Source: Onychomys torridus
Taxonomy: Eukaryota; Chordata; Mammalia; Rodentia; Cricetidae
Reading direction: 5' to 3'
Length of the DNA: 64,000 nucleotides
Assembly (NCBI RefSeq): GCF_903995425.1
Contig: NC_050460.1
Span: 18,541,105 to 18,605,104 of the forward strand
In this document: positions 11,899-23,336 of the stretch, piece after piece
Layout of the letters: the number at the start of each line of letters is the position of its first letter
How positions within the stretch are numbered: position 1 is the first letter of the stretch
Position numbers and translations under genes: made by a program
The notes under the pieces: generated by a model
Database searches by the model: none
What the model was told of the DNA's origin: nothing
Seen by the model: the letters and a program-made list of their open reading frames with translations, nothing else

Positions 11899-11948
<50 letters not shown>
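11899..11948. repeat. (TG)n microsatellite
   Basis: A TG tract of about 50 bp with one CG interruption near its start. Confidence 0.97.
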
Positions 11949-11950
<2 letters not shown>

Positions 11951-12047
11951 TGAAAGGTGTATGAGTCATGAAGCTAGAAAGGGGACCATGAAAAGAAAAG
12001 TAAATCTTTTCCTTCTTTTCTCTTTTCTTTAAATTGTCACTGGAATT

Positions 12048-12241
12048 GGCCAGAGGTTTCACTGGTTAAGAGCACTGGCTGCTCTTACGGAGAATGCAGG
12101 TTTAATTCCCAGCTCCTACATGGCAGCTCACAACCATCTGTAACTCCAGTTTCATGGGAACATATATCCTCTTCTGGACTCACCAGGTAGTGCAGGCATG
12201 TGGTGCATATATACATACAGGCAAAACACCCAATTAAAAAT
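12048..12241 (+). repeat. B3-type SINE, sense
   Basis: tRNA-derived head 'ggccagaggtttcactggtt' and 'aagagcactggctgctct', then 'acatggcagctcacaaccat', 'tgtaactccagttt', 'cctcttctgga' and 'gcaaaacaccc'. This is the B3 order, not B2. Confidence 0.8.
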
Positions 12242-12242
12242 T

Positions 12243-12372
12243 TTGGTGGGTCATGGTAGCATGAGCCTTTTATCTCAGAACTTGGGAGACAAAAGCAGGT
12301 GGGTCTCTATGAATTCCAAGCCAGCCAGAGTTGCATAGTGAGATGCTGCCTCAAAATAAATAAATAAAATAT
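12243..12372 (+). repeat. Diverged B1 SINE, sense
   Basis: It runs from 'ggtgggtcatggtagcatga' through 'aacttgggagacaaaagcag' and 'ccaagccagccagagttg' to 'gctgcctcaaaataaataaa'. It abuts the B3 directly upstream, suggesting insertion into or beside its A-rich tail. Confidence 0.7.
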
Positions 12373-13513
12373 TTTCATCATCCATGATATGGAAAATTGC
12401 ATACATATTTATCAAATCATCTCTCCTCAAGACTTCCTTTATCTGCCAGTGAGTTGTTAGAAAGCATCCAGTAGAATCCAGTCCTTAATGGGGACACATA
12501 GGCAGTGGACAGAGCTCCCTAGACTAAGGACACTGATGAGTCCCAGCTTCAATCATAATACTGAGGACCAGAGAGAAAGCCCGCCTTCCTGGCTCTTGTA
12601 TTTCAAAAAAACTTGTTCAACTATAAATGCTTATGATTCTGGATCAGGTTAGAGTAATAAGATGCTATGTAGTTCTTGTGGAATATAAAGGATTTTAGGA
12701 TTATTTTCTCAAGGATCTGAGCATGAACTCTTCAATGTAGTCTAATTTTTTTAATATTGTGTCACACTCTCCTAAGTTCTGATGCTAAGCTAAGCTGAGG
12801 TATGCTGAGACCTTGACCTGCTTTTAAGCCTTTGGCACAAGAGTTAAACACTGCGCTTTATGAAGAACTAGGAACTGACAGATAAAATTTGTCATTGTGC
12901 TAGCCCCATGATACACTTCCAATAATAAGCTGTCTTCTTTTGTTTAAGGAAGTTGAAAATGAGGATAACAAAAGCAATAGCCACTTAAAACAAATCACAA
13001 TTCAAAAAAAAAAAAATCATCAGTTGCATAAGAACTGAGCTGTGCCTTTGGTGTTTGTTGTGTGTGTTTAGTTTTAAGTAACTGTCCCTTCATGGGGCTA
13101 GTGAGGCTTGTCCCAAGCACAATAGCTAATCAAGTGGCTGGATTTCAATCACGTTTATTCTCAAGTTTCCTCCTAATCTCAGGGACAATTATGATTTTAC
13201 TTCCTGTCTCTGTTTCTGCCCCTTTCCTGCATCAAATTTTACTTTGTCCTTCTGATATGCAAAGCACTTTTTAACTGTGAAAAATAAATTTTACAGATAA
13301 AGTTTTCCTCTTATGAGTGAGAAGAGAGGAAGAGAGGAAAGGAAGGAGAAGGGAGGGAGGGAAGCAGAAGAGAGAAAGGGACTCATAATGCCTGCAAAGA
13401 CAACAGTTAAAACATCTGTTCACAGAAATAGGGGACTCGCAACTCTGTCTGAGGAGAAAGACATTATTTGGAATTGTATGCACACTGGGTAAGGGCACTT
13501 CACATCACTTATA
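12373..13513. other. Unassigned sequence
   Basis: No repeat was recognised apart from a short A run near 13003-13015 and a purine-rich stretch at 13310-13380. No supported gene. Confidence 0.45.
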
Positions 13514-13525
13514 AAAAATATGACT

Positions 13526-13674
13526 GGGCTGGAGAGATGCCTCAGAGGTTAAGAGCACCGACTGCTCTTCCAGAGATCCTGAGTTCAATTCCCAGGAACC
13601 ACATGGTGGCTCACAACCATCTGTAATGAGATCTGGTACCCTCTTCTGTGTACATAATAAATAAATAAATCTTT
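13526..13674 (+). repeat. B2 SINE with 12-bp TSD
   Basis: A well-preserved B2 starts 'gggctggagagatgcctcag', carries 'agagcaccgactgctcttcc' (A/B-box head region) and 'cacatggtggctcacaacca', and ends in AATAAATAAATAAAT. It is flanked by the identical 12-mer AAAAATATGACT at 13514-13525 and 13675-13686. Confidence 0.95.
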
Positions 13675-13813
13675 AAAAATATGACTAAGCAGTGAGGGAG
13701 TTGTCCAGCTGAAGAGACAGTGGACCCAGAGACAGAAACCCAGAGCCTGAAACCCAGGGCTCAAGCTACAAACAGCATCATAAATGGGTAGAAAGTTTTA
13801 AGTCATTGTTACT

Positions 13814-14119
13814 TTGGAAGCAGAGTTTGTTCTTGGCACAGAGGAGCCACTAAGCACTTCCATGTGTCGAGTGATGGGATCAAGGCCAGTTTCTATAGCA
13901 AGTATTAAGGCAGCAGCCCCTAAGATAAATTTGGATAATGAAACATTGGCAATAGAAGAAGAAATTAGAAAACAAATGCACCAATATATAATGATACAAA
14001 AAGAGCCCAAACAGGGGCCAGAGGACAGGGACTGGAGTGGCAGGAAGGACAGCTGTGGTTACAAAGAATGGAGGCAAAGTCAAGGCCTCATCAATAGACC
14101 ACACGCTGTCAAAGAGTAA
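13814..14119 (+). other. Unassigned 101-codon open frame
   Basis: The frame starts at an ATG and encodes a mixed polar protein with an acidic/basic central stretch (residues about 35-65, containing LDNETLAIEEEIRKQ) that would favour helix. I do not recognise the protein. It lies between a B2 SINE and an ancient L1-like block and has no visible splice sites. It could be a fragment of a processed pseudogene, part of the adjoining L1 relic, or chance; frames of this length are expected in 64 kb. It is not claimed as a gene. Confidence 0.2.
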
Positions 14120-16590
14120 AGACTTCTAGTTGAGCTGACAGAGCAAGATGCCAAGTAAAACATTCCCTTCTTGTTTCAACCACCGAGCACACCCAACCAT
14201 AAAATTAAATCCGCACCTGAACCCCAAGTCAAAGTTGGCGCTAGGAGGTGAACGTGAAGCCTTATTAAAAGATGGGATCCTTCCAGGACCGATGGTGACA
14301 CTATCCAGAAAGCTCACTGGAAGCCGGATCTGGACTGCTGATACTCAGCAAAGAATGAGGCAGCTACCCTGTAAGCAAGACGCAAGACAGAGATGGGGAG
14401 AGCTGCACTGCTAGGCACTTAAATAACTTCAACAGCACACCAGTATCCCAGAGCCAGGGTAGAAAATATTTACCTGTGAATGGTAAAAACAAACAAACAC
14501 TGCTTCAAAAACTCTCCAGTGAAAAATCCCAGTGCTGCAAACACAAATCACTCCAGGTTTCATACACACAACCCATGACAGAGGTCTCAACACACACAGT
14601 CCAGTTGATCAGCAGGAGAGAGACTGATGGGAAAAACCATACCTGTGAAACAGATATAAATGGTTTCAGTAAGAGAAAAGTTGTCAGTGAATGGACAGTC
14701 AAACCTGAATAACCAGGAAAATGGTAAAAACTCCCATGGCCATTTGCATTATCTTCCTTAAACCAAGGAATTAGACCTCAGAGCAGAAAGTCTGCTACTG
14801 AGTGGCCTAAAAAAAGGGTAGAATCAGAGAAGCAAAAACCCAGACTTCTCTCCTTCAAAGCTCTGGTCAGTCTCTGCACCACACGTTGACAGGACCAATT
14901 GAAAATGGCCGCCAAGAATGATATCTGAGCTGCCAATCACTGCACTAATTTGAGTGTGGGACTTGCATCTAGTCAGCCAATTACCGGTGAAAACAAAACT
15001 GTCAACCGTCTTTGAAGCAATAGAACAGAGCCCAGAGTCGACACAGCACAGTACTCTTAATTTCCATAATCCTGTCCAAAATTATTCAACAAGGAGTCTA
15101 GAAGTGTGAACAACTGCCAAGGGAAAATACAAAGAAATGTCCACTGTGAGATGACCTACGCATAGGAATTAGCATGTTCAGACTGCAGAAATGGTGTACT
15201 CCTGCTCAGTCCCCAAAGCAAGCATTAACTTAATAGTCTTCATAACCGAAGGCAAACAGTGGAAGAAAGAGTCGGTGAACTCAAATCCGAATCAACGAGA
15301 ATCATTAGGGTAGAAAAAGGAAAGGAGAAGGAAAATGGGAAGAATCTATGAGAGGGGCGGGAGGGAGGAGAGAGATTACCCTTTGCAAAACAAGGCTTCA
15401 GAGAGCTGTAGAAGAATTTCAAACAACTACATGGAAAACTGAAGTCCCAGAGAGAAAGTAGGGAATGAAGCTCGACATCATTAAATGTAAGACACCAACT
15501 ATGTGTAAATGTAACCTGAAAGCATACAATTGAGGAAAACCAAAATTTGCACGTCCAAAAAACTTAGGGAAGTCCAAACATGATATAATTGGAACATAAG
15601 CCGTGCCTAAGCACATCACAATCAAACTACTGAAAATAAAACACAAGGACATCATTAAGTGAGAGAGAGGAAAATGGTGTATTACACATAGGAAAATGAA
15701 TTAAGTGACCCTGTAGATTACAATAAAAATCATGAAAAGAAAAAATAAAATACTATCCTTAATTTATTTAAAGTGAATACACTCGTGATTTAGAATTCTA
15801 AATCTAGCAAGAATAAGACAAAATAAAGAATTTTCCAAATTTTACAAGAAACAAAAACTCTAAGAGAACTTACTGCCTCCTGATACATACAAAAGGAATA
15901 TTAACAATTCACTCGGCTTAAGGAAATTATATGTGAGAAAAATGAAAAACAGACTTTAAGACAAAGCATAGTACTAAATGCAAAATAAAGATTTTGTATA
16001 TGTTAAATGATCAGTAAGGTTAGATTTATCAGAAAGTTCAAATCTATCAGTAAATAAATTTATATTTGCCTAGTAACAGAGCTTCAAAACACAGATAAAA
16101 TTCAATAGTCTTAGAGGAACACAATGGTCTGCGATTATAAAAACAAAACAAGTATACTTTTGCCAAAGCAGAAGTGATAGAATAAAAAAACTGAAAGGAA
16201 ATCACTGGGGTCTGAAAAGCTACAAAGCGTCGCAGGGAACTGATTGGAATTTATTCAATGCTATACATAGAAAATATCTCTGTTTAAGACACAAAATGTT
16301 ACACACTCCATGATTTCATTTACAAAACATGCAAAAAAATAAAGTTAAAAACAAAAATAGAAACCAGATCAATGACCTCGTGAGGGTAGGGGCAATGGAA
16401 GAAATATAACACCAACGGACATGAGGACTCTTTTGGGAGTGATGAAATGTATCATGTCTTCATTGTGATTGTTGCTTACTGTGTGTGTAAGTGTTGAAAC
16501 TAGTTGAACAATACACAAAATGAGTGGTGTTCACTCTACATTATGCCTTTGCTGAATAATATTCATGTTTTATCATTATAGATTTCAAAA
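14120..16590 (+). mobile_element. Ancient L1 / HAL1-like relic, sense
   Basis: The 3' half resembles old mammalian L1 or HAL1 ORF1 C-terminal and downstream sequence: 'gcacatcacaatcaaactac', 'attctaaatctagcaagaat', 'aaaaactctaagagaactta' and 'aaaggaatatt'. The 5' part (14120-15230) is less certain and is included because 'gctgacagagcaagatgcc' resembles an L1 leader. No ORF remains; frames at 14148-14414 and 14476-14712 are short and unrecognised. Boundaries are approximate. Confidence 0.45.
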
Positions 16591-17324
16591 GGGAAAAGGT
16601 TAGACAAGGGTCTTTTTTTCTTAATTATCTTTAATGTTGCTTATATTTCATTATAATAATGACCACTATATTTTTTTTACAAAGTCCATAAATTAATTTT
16701 GAAAGTAAATCAATAGTGAGGAAATGAAAATAACATGGCAGGGTCGATTTTTATAAGGGTAAGAGCAAACGAAAACAAAAACAATTATTATAGTGTGGCA
16801 TATCGGGAAAGGGGGAGAATTTTTTTACTAAAGAGGGAAATCTGCATAAATGTTAAACAGAAATTCAGAGGGACCCTGAACTTTGTCCCCACACATTCCT
16901 GAACCCTGCCTTCCTCCGTGGTAGCTACTGCCATCCATGAAACAAATCTATGCAAATATGTACAAAGATTTTCCATTAACCCAGCTGGTTTCATCTTCAC
17001 TGAAGCCAAGGAGAACCAATGACTGCTTTCAAAGAAGAGGAAACAATCTTGCAAAATAGATTATGTCAGTATACAAAATACTATGTTAAATACATGTCCA
17101 GTAGATATAGCTTTAGTAAACCCATCAATAAATGAACAGAGAAATGGTTGCTCTCTAATATTGCTCATTAGACTTCATTCACAGCTTCACATTACATCTG
17201 CTTGGCCTGCCTTTTAAGCTGCTTAAATTGACAATGACTTGGTTGTAAGGTTTCTGAAATAATAGAAGGGCCAATATTATCATTATTCTGCAGGTGAGTT
17301 TTGTACTTCAGTGTGTGCCATGAC
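16591..17324. other. Unassigned AT-rich sequence
   Basis: No repeat family or exon was recognised. Confidence 0.45.
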
Positions 17325-17430
17325 ACCTATGCATAAACTGAGGCACACACAGTTCTCTAAGTTACAAATCATGAATGAGATTCTGTCTCTCAGCCGTTCC
17401 CAGAACTGAATCACACTGTCTAACAGTAAG
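17325..17430 (+). repeat. MIR-like fragment
   Basis: The stretch 'cataaactgaggcacacaca', followed by 'ctctaagttac' and a degraded tRNA-like end, resembles the MIR core. It is short and old, so the call is tentative. Confidence 0.4.
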
Positions 17431-17750
17431 TAGGTTTTCATTAGACACTGTGCACTAAGGAGCCACTGCTTTTTCGAGTATCTCGATCATGTAAAGGTTT
17501 ATTGTTTGAAAAAGATGTGAAAAATAAATAGTGATAAGAAATATAAAATCGAGAGGAGCAGGTGAGATTGGATGTTGGGTTCAATGATCAACAGAGCAAT
17601 TGCCTAGAAATAGAAAGCCTGACATCTAAGAGATGCTGAAATTTTCAGTAAACTTTAGTATTGTTCATAAATAACGTTGTAAGTAACATCCAGGTTTTAA
17701 GTGTTATTTTTACTGGATTTTGTTCAGTTTTATCAAAAAATTATCTTTTT

Positions 17751-17905
17751 CTTCCTTCCTTCCTTCCTTCCTTCCTTCCTCCTTCCCTTCCTCCTTTTCT
17801 TCCTTTTCTTTTTATTCCTTTTCTTTTTTAGACAAAGTCTGTATAGTTCAGGCTGGCCTTGAACTCCTGATCCTCTTGGTTCAGCTGTGTGCCATCACGC
17901 CAGCA
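17751..17905 (-). repeat. CTTCC tract joined to a partial B1, antisense
   Basis: A (CTTC)n/(CCTT)n tract at 17751-17800 runs into a T-rich tail, then into an antisense B1 piece ('caggctggccttgaactcct' to 'gtgccatcacgcc') ending near 17905. The pyrimidine tract probably evolved from the SINE tail. Confidence 0.7.
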
Positions 17906-18424
17906 TGATCACTGTTAGAAGCCCCTATAGGTGTATGTGATTTTTTTAATTACTTGTTTCATGGTAGTATTTTTGGTTCAAACTTGAAACAGTGGTGCTT
18001 TGGCTGTGAACTAACTAGTGCAGCCCCCTTAGAACAATTCCAGCAGAAACCTGCGTCACACCTGTAAACTAGGGGTCCTTATTTCGGGTTCAGAGTTGTG
18101 AGAATCCTACCAGTTCTAGGCCAGTTTATAGCTATGTTAGCAATTTGACAGCAGCCTCAACAAACACATCCGTCTTCAAGAAAGGAGAAAAATTTCTTCA
18201 TCTTACCTTGAGTAACCAAAGAACTGACCTATGCAATCAACTTGCTGTGTATATGTATGATTCTTTGTTTTCCTATAAACTAAGGGTACCATAATGATAA
18301 AATATTATGGCATAGGAGAGAAGTAATTTCTAATTATTTTATTTGAAGTCATGGTTTCAGTGGAACAATAAAAATAAAGATGTAGTTATTTTAAGGTTTA
18401 AGAAATTTTTTAAAGTTTTCATTG

Positions 18425-18608
18425 TCGTTTTTCATTATGCATGCATTTGTGGACATGAATGCAATGTCTCCAGAAGCCAGGAGAGGGCATCAAATCCTGT
18501 GGAGCGGGAGTTTATAGGCAAGCCACTTTCCATGGGTTCTGGGAATCTCACTCTGGTCTCCTGCAAGAATGGAAGGCACCCTTAACTGCTGAGTCACCTC
18601 TCCAACCC
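18425..18608 (-). repeat. B3-type SINE, antisense
   Basis: Antisense landmarks are 'gccaggagagggcatcaaat', 'catgggttctgggaatctca', 'tgcaagaatggaaggc' and 'taactgctgagtcacctctc'. The copy is diverged. Confidence 0.7.
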
Positions 18609-18631
18609 TAAGAAATTTGTAATGTATTATT

Positions 18632-18783
18632 TGTTTTTTGAGAGAGCGTTTCTCTGTGTAACAGCCCTGGCTGCCTTGGAACTTGCTTTGTAGACCAGAC
18701 TGGCCTTGTACTCAGCAGAGATCTGCCTGCCTCTGCCTCCTGAGTGCTGGGATTAAAGGCACGTGCTACCGCCATGCCCAGCT
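18632..18783 (-). repeat. B1 SINE, antisense
   Basis: A full antisense B1 from 'tgttttttgagagagcgttt' through 'agaccagactggccttgtac' and 'gagtgctgggattaaaggca' to 'catgcccagct'. Confidence 0.9.
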
Positions 18784-19491
18784 AGAAATATTTTTAAAAG
18801 TATATTAAGAGACAGCTTTTGCAACACTTTGTGTATAGCCATAACTGTGGTAGCATACAGGAAAAGAAAAATGATTTATATAAACTTTATGATTTCTTTA
18901 AAATATAGTTTAGAGAATATAATGAATTTCCAGCGGAAAAACCTCATGTGCTGAAAATGGAAGCTTGCTATTGTTCTAAATTCTCAGTCACCAGACAGCT
19001 TTATTCACATTCTGTGCCAATAGCCAACGCCATTCATGGGACAGAATAATTGCTGATAGCAACAGAAATATTTTTAAACTACCCTCTTCTTTTTATTCAC
19101 ATCTGTTTGGTATTTGAATGAATTTTCATTTTGTTTTACAAAATGTGCTAGACTGTGTGCTAAGCAGCAGGCGCTGTATATGGATGGTAAAAGAGCCTGG
19201 GACAGAGGGACTATCATGAGACAGGACAGATGCCACAGTGACCTCCGTGGACCCTCTTCTGTGGGGTAAGGCTTGACCAAACTCTTTACTAAATAGATCC
19301 CAAACATAAACTGTGCCTTGTCATTATCAAATCATCATGTATTATTCACGGAGTCCCGACTAGCATTAAAATACATACTTAATTTTTTTTCTAAAACATT
19401 TTACCACATTTATGTATTTGTCTATGTGGAAGTGTTGGAGTGTGTGTACCATGTATACTTGTCGAGGTCAGAGCAAAACTTTCAGGAGTTG

Positions 19492-19646
19492 ATTTTCAGA
19501 AATCAAATTTCTTTCCTACAGAAGGACAAGTATGTATTGTATTATAACTTATATGGGAGTTCTTTTATCCAATTTTTGCATTATGTAAACTTCAAGTTTT
19601 CAGGAGCCAGCAGGATGGTTCAGTGGGTAAGGGTGTCTGCCACCAA
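19492..19646. repeat. Inverted repeat, left arm
   Basis: This 155-bp segment is the reverse complement of 20079-20233 with 7 mismatches and no indels by my count (148/155). Its last 40 or so bases are the head of a tRNA-derived SINE ('ggagccagcaggatggttca'). Homology then stops at 'gccaccaa'. The following bases 'tctctccttccac' match the SINE at 20028-20042 in direct orientation. Confidence 0.9.
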
Positions 19647-19898
19647 TCTCTCCTTCCACTGTGTGGTTGCCTGGGTTCCAGCACAAATTATCAGGGTTGG
19701 TGTAAACCATCTTTATCCAATGATTCATCTTGACTGTCCAGGACTTAATTATTAAGGTTCTTTACAGTTTACATTGTACTGTCAACTGCCTTTTGATTTT
19801 AGAACTGTCATAACTATATTAACTATGGGAAAAGAATGTAAGTCTTAACCAACTTGTTAATTCTCATCGTCATTAAGTAGGAACTATGGATAATATAC

Positions 19899-20122
19899 AG
19901 AAATCATTTTTAATTACATTTATTTATTTATTTGTTTATTTATTTATTTATTTATTTTGTGTAGGGGAAGGGTATTCACACCACAAAGTGCATGTGCATA
20001 AATCAAACAGCAATTTTCAAGAGTTTGGTCTCTCCTTCCACCATGTGGGTCATGGGGATTGAACCCAGGTCTTCAGTTTTGGTGGCAGACACCCTTTCCC
20101 ACTGAACCATCCTGCTGGCTCC
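19899..20122 (-). repeat. tRNA-derived SINE (B4/RSINE1-like), antisense
   Basis: The sense strand starts 'ggagccagcaggatggttca', then 'gacctgggttcaatcccca', 'cacatggtggaaggagag' and an A-rich (AAAT)n tail corresponding to the TTTA tract at 19919-19958. Its head overlaps the right arm of the inverted repeat. Subfamily is uncertain. Confidence 0.65.
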
Positions 20123-20233
20123 AGAAAACTTGAAGTTTACATAATGCAAAAATTAGATAAAAGAACTTCCATATAAGTTATAGTACAACACATACTTGTC
20201 CTTCTGTAGGAAAGGAATTTGATTTCTGAAAAT
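20079..20233. repeat. Inverted repeat, right arm
   Basis: Partner of 19492-19646, separated by 432 bp. Here the SINE head continues into a complete antisense SINE, so this arm probably represents the original arrangement and the left arm the copy. The portion outside the SINE (about 20123-20233) is otherwise unassigned DNA. Confidence 0.9.
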
Positions 20234-20584
20234 TACTTTCTCCTCTAAGGAAGATAGTCATAATGCTGGACTCAGATCCCACTGGACTTTTGCCCCTGGG
20301 GACGATGTATTTTGTGTAGCAATTAACAAGGCAGTCTCCCTAGCAGAGATTCCTTCTGATTCATGAGTTTATCACACCAGCTAAGTCTACACTGGTATTT
20401 GCTGACTTTCCCAAGTAGAACAGCTATTATGAACTTGAGAAAGGTCATTAGTAGTGAGAAATTCTTGAAGCCATAGAATATTGAATGGTTCTTAAATAAA
20501 ATTACCACAGTGTGTTAGACTACAAGGATACATTCAGTTTTTAACCTCTTTGGTCACCCTGCCCCATATAAAAATCTGGAGGTG

Positions 20585-20755
20585 TCCAAGTATAGTGGCA
20601 CAAACTAGTAATCCTAGCTCCTGGCTGGCACAGACAAGAAGATTGTAAATTAGGGACCAGTTTGAATTACGTATTGAGGCACTGTCCTTTTTGAAACAAA
20701 AAACAAAAAACAAAAACAAAACATGAAAACAAACAACAACAAAATAACAAAGTGA
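20585..20755 (+). repeat. Diverged B1-like SINE with CAAAA-rich tail
   Basis: It starts near 'gtccaagtatagtggcacaa', passes 'agtaatcctagctcctgg' and ends 'aaacaaaaaacaaaaacaaa'. It follows B1 order at high divergence. Confidence 0.5.
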
Positions 20756-20984
20756 GACCAAGCCTGAGGGCTGAGCTACCTTCCCTCATACCTCACACTC
20801 ACTCTATAAGATGTTCTCTCAGTCGCTTCTTTAAAATATACCAAACTACAGCCAGCTCCCATCATTCCGACGCTGCCACTCAGTTCAGTTGGCAGCTGGC
20901 TCTCTTCTAACGGTCTCTTATGGATTTTCCTGTGTGCATCCCTAACCTATAGCAACCCAGTGCCCATCCAAGAAGCAGACAAGC

Positions 20985-21395
20985 CTTTCTAAAGTCTAAC
21001 TCAGATCAAGTGTCTCCTCCACCTAAAAATTCTCCAAAGGTTTTCCATGACTTTCAGGGCCTTTTGTAGTGGAGCCCTGACTGTATCTTACTTCACCTTT
21101 GTTAATTTTCTCCCTTGGTTACCAAATTTGTTTTCTTTCTCACTCTAGACCTGCCAATCTCCCTCTTTACTCAGGGCCTTTGTGTCTCCTGCTTCATGCT
21201 AAGTTTCTTCTCTCATGTTTCCACGGCTGCCTCTTCATGATCAATCATGGCTCTGCTCATATGTAACTTCTCATAGGACTCTTCCTCTTCAATATTTGCC
21301 CAACAGTTCCTTCCTTCCTCACCCCTATAACATATTTGCCTTATTTTATCTTTGTCATGATACTTACACTTGACATTGTTTTATTGATAAATTGT
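20985..21395 (+). repeat. L2-like 3' end fragment
   Basis: It follows the L2 3' region: 'ctccaaaggttttccatga', 'actcagggcctttgtgtctc', 'ggctctgctcatatgtaact' and 'atctttgtcatgatacttac'. An ancient mammalian LINE; boundaries are soft. Confidence 0.55.
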
Positions 21396-21468
21396 GTTTA
21401 TCATTTTTTCTTTATTGGCTTCAACTAATTTGTGATAAATATTCCCAAATGTGTCAGCTTAAACCAAG

Positions 21469-21667
21469 GTTCTCCATCTTCCTAATGCTTTGACCCTATA
21501 ATACAGTTCCTCATTTTATGGTGAACCCCAACCACAAAATTGTTTCATTGCTCCTTCTTAACCATAAGTTTGTTACTCTTATGAATTGTAATATAAATAT
21601 CTGTGTTTACTGATGGTCTTAGGTAACCTCTATAAGGGAGTCATGACCCATAGTTGAGAACCACTGG
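21469..21667. repeat. URR1-like DNA element
   Basis: It starts 'gttctccatcttcctaatgc', carries 'ctataatacagttcctcat', 'aatataaatatctgtgtt' and 'gatggtcttaggtaacc', and ends 'gttgagaaccactgg'. The near-complementary ends (gttctc...gagaac) fit a short non-autonomous DNA transposon common in rodents. Confidence 0.75.
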
Positions 21668-22429
21668 ATAACAGCAACAGCAAGCAATTTTTAATCTCAC
21701 ATAACTTTTGTGCTTGGATCTTGGGACTAGCTTATCTGGGTTATTCTGGATCAGAATAACAAATTAAGCCTTCATCTAGAGATCCTCCAGGTCTGCAGTC
21801 CTCTGAAGGCTTGGGTTCAAGAAAATGGACATGCACTGTTATCAGGTTTACACTACCCTTCAGTTCCTTTCCAGACGGACTACTCCATAGCTGCTAGAAG
21901 ATTCCTACAGTATAGCAGCTAGGTTCTTAAAGGGCATGTGCTACAAGAGAATGTAAGCCAGAAACCACAATATATCTTATGTTCTAACCTTATTTCATAA
22001 CACACCATCATTCTAGCAACATGCCTAGTCAGGGAGAGAAGAGGCTAGAAGATGTGAATATCACCATTCAGCAGTCCCTGAGGATGCATGTGGGAACCTG
22101 GAAATCACTAACTCCACTCTGTTCAAAAAGTTCCCTCCATAGGAAACAAACTGAATGTTTGATTGATCATTGACTACCATATTGATGGGTAATTTGGGGC
22201 CCAGTTTTCTGAGTTTGATTCCCATATGTCTTTGCAAAAACTGGAAGTTGAAGGAACAGCCTCTTCCTGATTTTGACACACCTTAGTTACATATGCCGTT
22301 TATGTCAAGTATTCTCCATGATATTTAGTATTTTACCTATTAATGGTTGTAGTAGAACAGGCTCATAGCATTGAGGAAATTGGTTCAACCAGATGTGAAG
22401 GCATACACATAATATACTTACTTGTGAGT
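21668..22429. other. Unassigned sequence
   Basis: No repeat or exon was recognised. Open frames are shorter than 75 codons. Confidence 0.45.
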
Positions 22430-22690
22430 CAACCTGGAGTCTGCCTAAGGGCCTAGCAACAAGCACTGTCACAGTTCCTGATCATGCCCAGCCAATGAGG
22501 GATGACCACACAATGTCACCAGATTGCGACCCAGACTGGGTGCTGGGGGGAGGGTATATAAGGCCTGCCCTATTATTAAATAAAGGAGTTTGTTGGTTGC
22601 CTTCAACTGACTATCTGTTTCTCTGCCGTTGACACCTTGCCTTCTCACCCCCTCCCCCAGGGAGCTGTTAGGATCCAGCAGTAAATGGTA
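22430..22690 (+). mobile_element. Possible LTR fragment with TATA and poly(A) signals
   Basis: A CCAAT-like 'cagccaatgag' (about 22491), 'gggtatataaggc' (about 22552-22564) and 'attaaataaagg' (about 22575) occur in LTR-like order. They are followed by a GT/T-rich segment and C-rich end. This looks like U3-R-U5 of an ERV LTR, but no terminal repeat or target duplication was found. A solo promoter-like region of another origin is possible. Confidence 0.4.
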
Positions 22691-23320
22691 ATAATATCTA
22701 TCATGTGTGTTTATGCTAAGAATTGTGTAATGGCAACTCCAACTTGACCTCAAGATAGCAGGTTCTAGATTCAAAACTTGGGCTTTTGAAAGTGTGATAT
22801 ATTATTAATTCTAATCTTCCATTACTCTTTGAGAGGAAAAAAATAGCATAAACAAACATCCTTCTAAGCCTCAGCATGTCAAATGTCTATGGTTTCAGCA
22901 TAAAATATGACATAATTTATAGGCTGCTAAAATGAAAACAATAATAATGAGGTTATGCCATTTATATTTTTTTAAAAAACTACTGTATTATTGACAAACT
23001 GACAATGCAAATTGGCCTGTCTCTACAGCATCAGCACAGTGTTTGGGATAGAGATGGGGAAAGTCCACAGTGACACCACACACTGCTGGAAAGAGCCCAA
23101 AGAACAACTGAGGGTAGAAATGGCCATTAAAAGCAGAGCGACTTCAATAATCCGGTTTCTATCACCTCACCAGTGCCTCTTCAGCTAATTAAAACAGTGC
23201 CCATGATTTTTGAGGTTTCTTTCTTAAAGGCCCAAAAATTCAAGAATGTGTGAAATTTAATTCTTTTTTCTTTTTTAGCCGGGGGTGGGGGGGCAAGAGG
23301 GCACCCTTACACGTTTGTAT
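22691..23320. other. Unassigned sequence flanking the L1
   Basis: No feature was recognised until the G-rich run at 23279-23300, which is pre-integration flank of the L1 starting at 23337. Confidence 0.5.
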
Positions 23321-23336
23321 AAAGAAAAGGAAACTA

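Noticed and set aside
22469..22774. 101-codon minus-strand frame
   Set aside because: It overlaps the LTR-like module in antisense and has no recognisable domain.
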